A stretch of DNA of 13,721 nt from positions 1 through 13,721 of the forward strand of contig CAZRHH010000080.1 of NCBI GenBank assembly GCA_964599885.1, read 5' to 3'. The position numbers and the translations under genes are program-made. Positions 12,587 through 13,721 of this stretch are shown here, one piece after another. Origin of the DNA: CAZRHH01 sp964599885. GTDB taxonomy: Bacteria; Chloroflexota; Dehalococcoidia; DSTF01; JACRBR01. The notes under the pieces are model-generated. The model saw only the letters and a list, made by a program, of their open reading frames with translations, was not told where the DNA came from and did no database searches. Position 1 is the stretch's first letter, and the number at the start of each line of letters is the position of its first letter.

Positions 12587-13648
12587 TCACCCCCGCACCA
12601 GCACAAACGCCACCACCGCCAGCCCCCGCAGCAGCAACCGGTGCCGCGCCTTCACCACCAGCGACGGCGGCAGCGCCCGCTTCAGCACATCCGCCTCGCC
12701 CGTCAGGATCACGCATCGACCGCCCGGCCGCAGCACCCGCGCCATCTCCCGCGTCGAGCGCGCGTACAGTCGGTCGAGTCCGTCGACCGTCTCGTGCTGT
12801 CGGCCGTACGGCGGATTCGTCACGACCACGTCGACGCTGGCGCCCGCGATCGGCAACCGCGTCGCGTCCCACAACGACAACGCCGCGCTCCGACGCACGT
12901 TATCGCGGCTCGCACCCACCGCCGCATCATCCACATCACCGCCAAGAATCAGCTTCACGCGGCCAGACGCCGCCCGCTCCCCGAGAATCGTCCCCGCACC
13001 GCACATCGGATCGAGAAACACGTCGTCGTATCGAGGCTCGCTCAGCGCAACCAGCGCCCGCGCCACCGTCGGCTTCAGCGACGCCGGCAGGTGCGCCCGC
13101 TTGTACGTCCGCTGCCCGAACTCGTCGCCCGTCAGCCGCAACCCGACGATTGTCCGCTCGCCGATGACGTGCGCCCACACTTCGACCGCCGCCGCTTCGC
13201 GCGTGCCGACCCAGTGCGGCAACAGCCCCGCGACCGCGCGCCCAAACGCCATCTCGACGTCCTCGCGCAGAAACGGCTGCTGCCCCGCCACCCGCGCTAC
13301 CACCTTGAACGAACGCCCGCGCTCCTTCGGCCGCATCGAGTGATGCACCAGCATCGCGCGATCCAGCGCCGCCCGGTCGAGCAGCGCCGCCAGCTTCTTC
13401 GGCGCCGTACGGATCGGTGGCGTCGGCGCATCGAGCAGCACCAGGAACAAATCCTCGACCAGCCCCAGACGCAACAACGACGCCGCATCCGGCGCCGTGA
13501 ACGTGATCACACTCTCCCGCTTGTCGAACTTCCCCAGCGTCTCGAGCACCGTCGCGCCCGCTCGCTTCAACTCCGCCGCAGCCAGCCCCTCCACCCCCGG
13601 CACCACCAGCGCATAAGACACCGGCGCTGCCACCGTGGCCACAGGCAC
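12587..13648 (-). CDS. THUMP-domain RNA (guanine-N2) methyltransferase, TrmN/Trm14/RlmL-like
   Basis: The 353-residue protein carries a THUMP-type RNA-binding region (about 60-175) and a class I SAM-dependent methyltransferase domain (about 180-350). The SAM loop is DPMCGAGT (213-220), with an acidic GGDVDDA strand end (236-242). The catalytic motif IV is NPPYG (278-282), typical of amino-N methylation. This architecture matches the TrmN/Trm14/THUMPD3 group (m2G in tRNA) and RlmL (m2G in 23S rRNA); the single methyltransferase domain favours the tRNA branch, but the target cannot be proven. The start given is GTG 13648, with only a weak GGCGAGG site. The frame has no stop up to the window edge, so the true start may lie further upstream. 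Homology begins about residue 11 (SYALVVPGVEGLAAAELK). G+C is very high. Confidence 0.88.
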   Translation of the reverse strand: MPVATVAAPVSYALVVPGVEGLAAAELKRAGATVLETLGKFDKRESVITFTAPDAASLLRLGLVEDLFLVLLDAPTPPIRTAPKKLAALLDRAALDRAMLVHHSMRPKERGRSFKVVARVAGQQPFLREDVEMAFGRAVAGLLPHWVGTREAAAVEVWAHVIGERTIVGLRLTGDEFGQRTYKRAHLPASLKPTVARALVALSEPRYDDVFLDPMCGAGTILGERAASGRVKLILGGDVDDAAVGASRDNVRRSAALSLWDATRLPIAGASVDVVVTNPPYGRQHETVDGLDRLYARSTREMARVLRPGGRCVILTGEADVLKRALPPSLVVKARHRLLLRGLAVVAFVLVRG

Positions 13649-13721
13649 CCTCGCCGCTCGCTCAGCCCCCCGCCGCCGCTCCCCCAGACGACGCGTCGAC
13701 GCGTCCCGCCTTCGAAGCGAG

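Noticed and set aside
12067..12606. Small frames with Arg/Gln/His-rich translations (such as HRGTEAQRFF) around the arrays
   Set aside because: These peptides are the translations of CTCTGTG/CTTTGCG repeats and recur wherever the arrays occur.

Overview
The window is about 13.7 kb of high-G+C bacterial chromosome. A Chloroflexota origin (Dehalococcoidia-like) is likely but only inferred. It rests on a Vms1-like release factor of the type best known from Actinobacteria and Chloroflexi, a DUF5679-type mini zinc ribbon, a secreted L,D-transpeptidase with a Thr/Pro linker, and very repeat-rich intergenic DNA. I see no rRNA, tRNA, CRISPR array, insertion sequence or origin.

Layout. A NYN-domain nuclease-like gene (11-796, +) is followed by a 640-bp gene-free stretch full of hairpins, then a glutamine-synthetase-family gene (1438-2796, +). 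It converges on a small lipoprotein gene (3415-2807, -). Next come a GH13 oligo-1,6-glucosidase-like gene (5207-3597, -) and a VLRF1-type release factor gene (6349-5618, -). A cupin gene follows (6653-7009, +), then a 180-bp tandem array (7021-7699) and a broken DinB-like gene (7907-8143, +). A lower-G+C two-gene unit follows (9525-8153, -): a Schlafen AlbA_2 protein and an unrecognised partner overlapping by 4 nt. The rest is on the minus strand: L,D-transpeptidase (10482-9814), mini zinc ribbon (10912-10766), TruB (12010-11114) and a THUMP-domain RNA methyltransferase (13648-12587, perhaps open beyond the window edge). Most genes are single housekeeping or metabolic units without operon logic; the AlbA_2 pair is the only clear translationally coupled unit.

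The striking content is intergenic. Two kinds of short element fill nearly every gap. (1) REP-like perfect hairpins with at least five unrelated stem sequences share a 5' foot GTAG or GTGG. (2) Pyrimidine-rich short-period arrays are built from units such as ATCTGTG (10-nt period), CCTCTGTG (8-nt), CTYYGCG (8-10 nt) and CTCCATC (7-nt). Every copy I found of both kinds points the same way on the + strand, regardless of neighbouring gene direction. This shared polarity is the best candidate here for an undescribed, genome-scale system, for example strand marking or REP mobilisation by an enzyme encoded elsewhere. The AlbA_2 pair is the best candidate for a novel protein-coding system.
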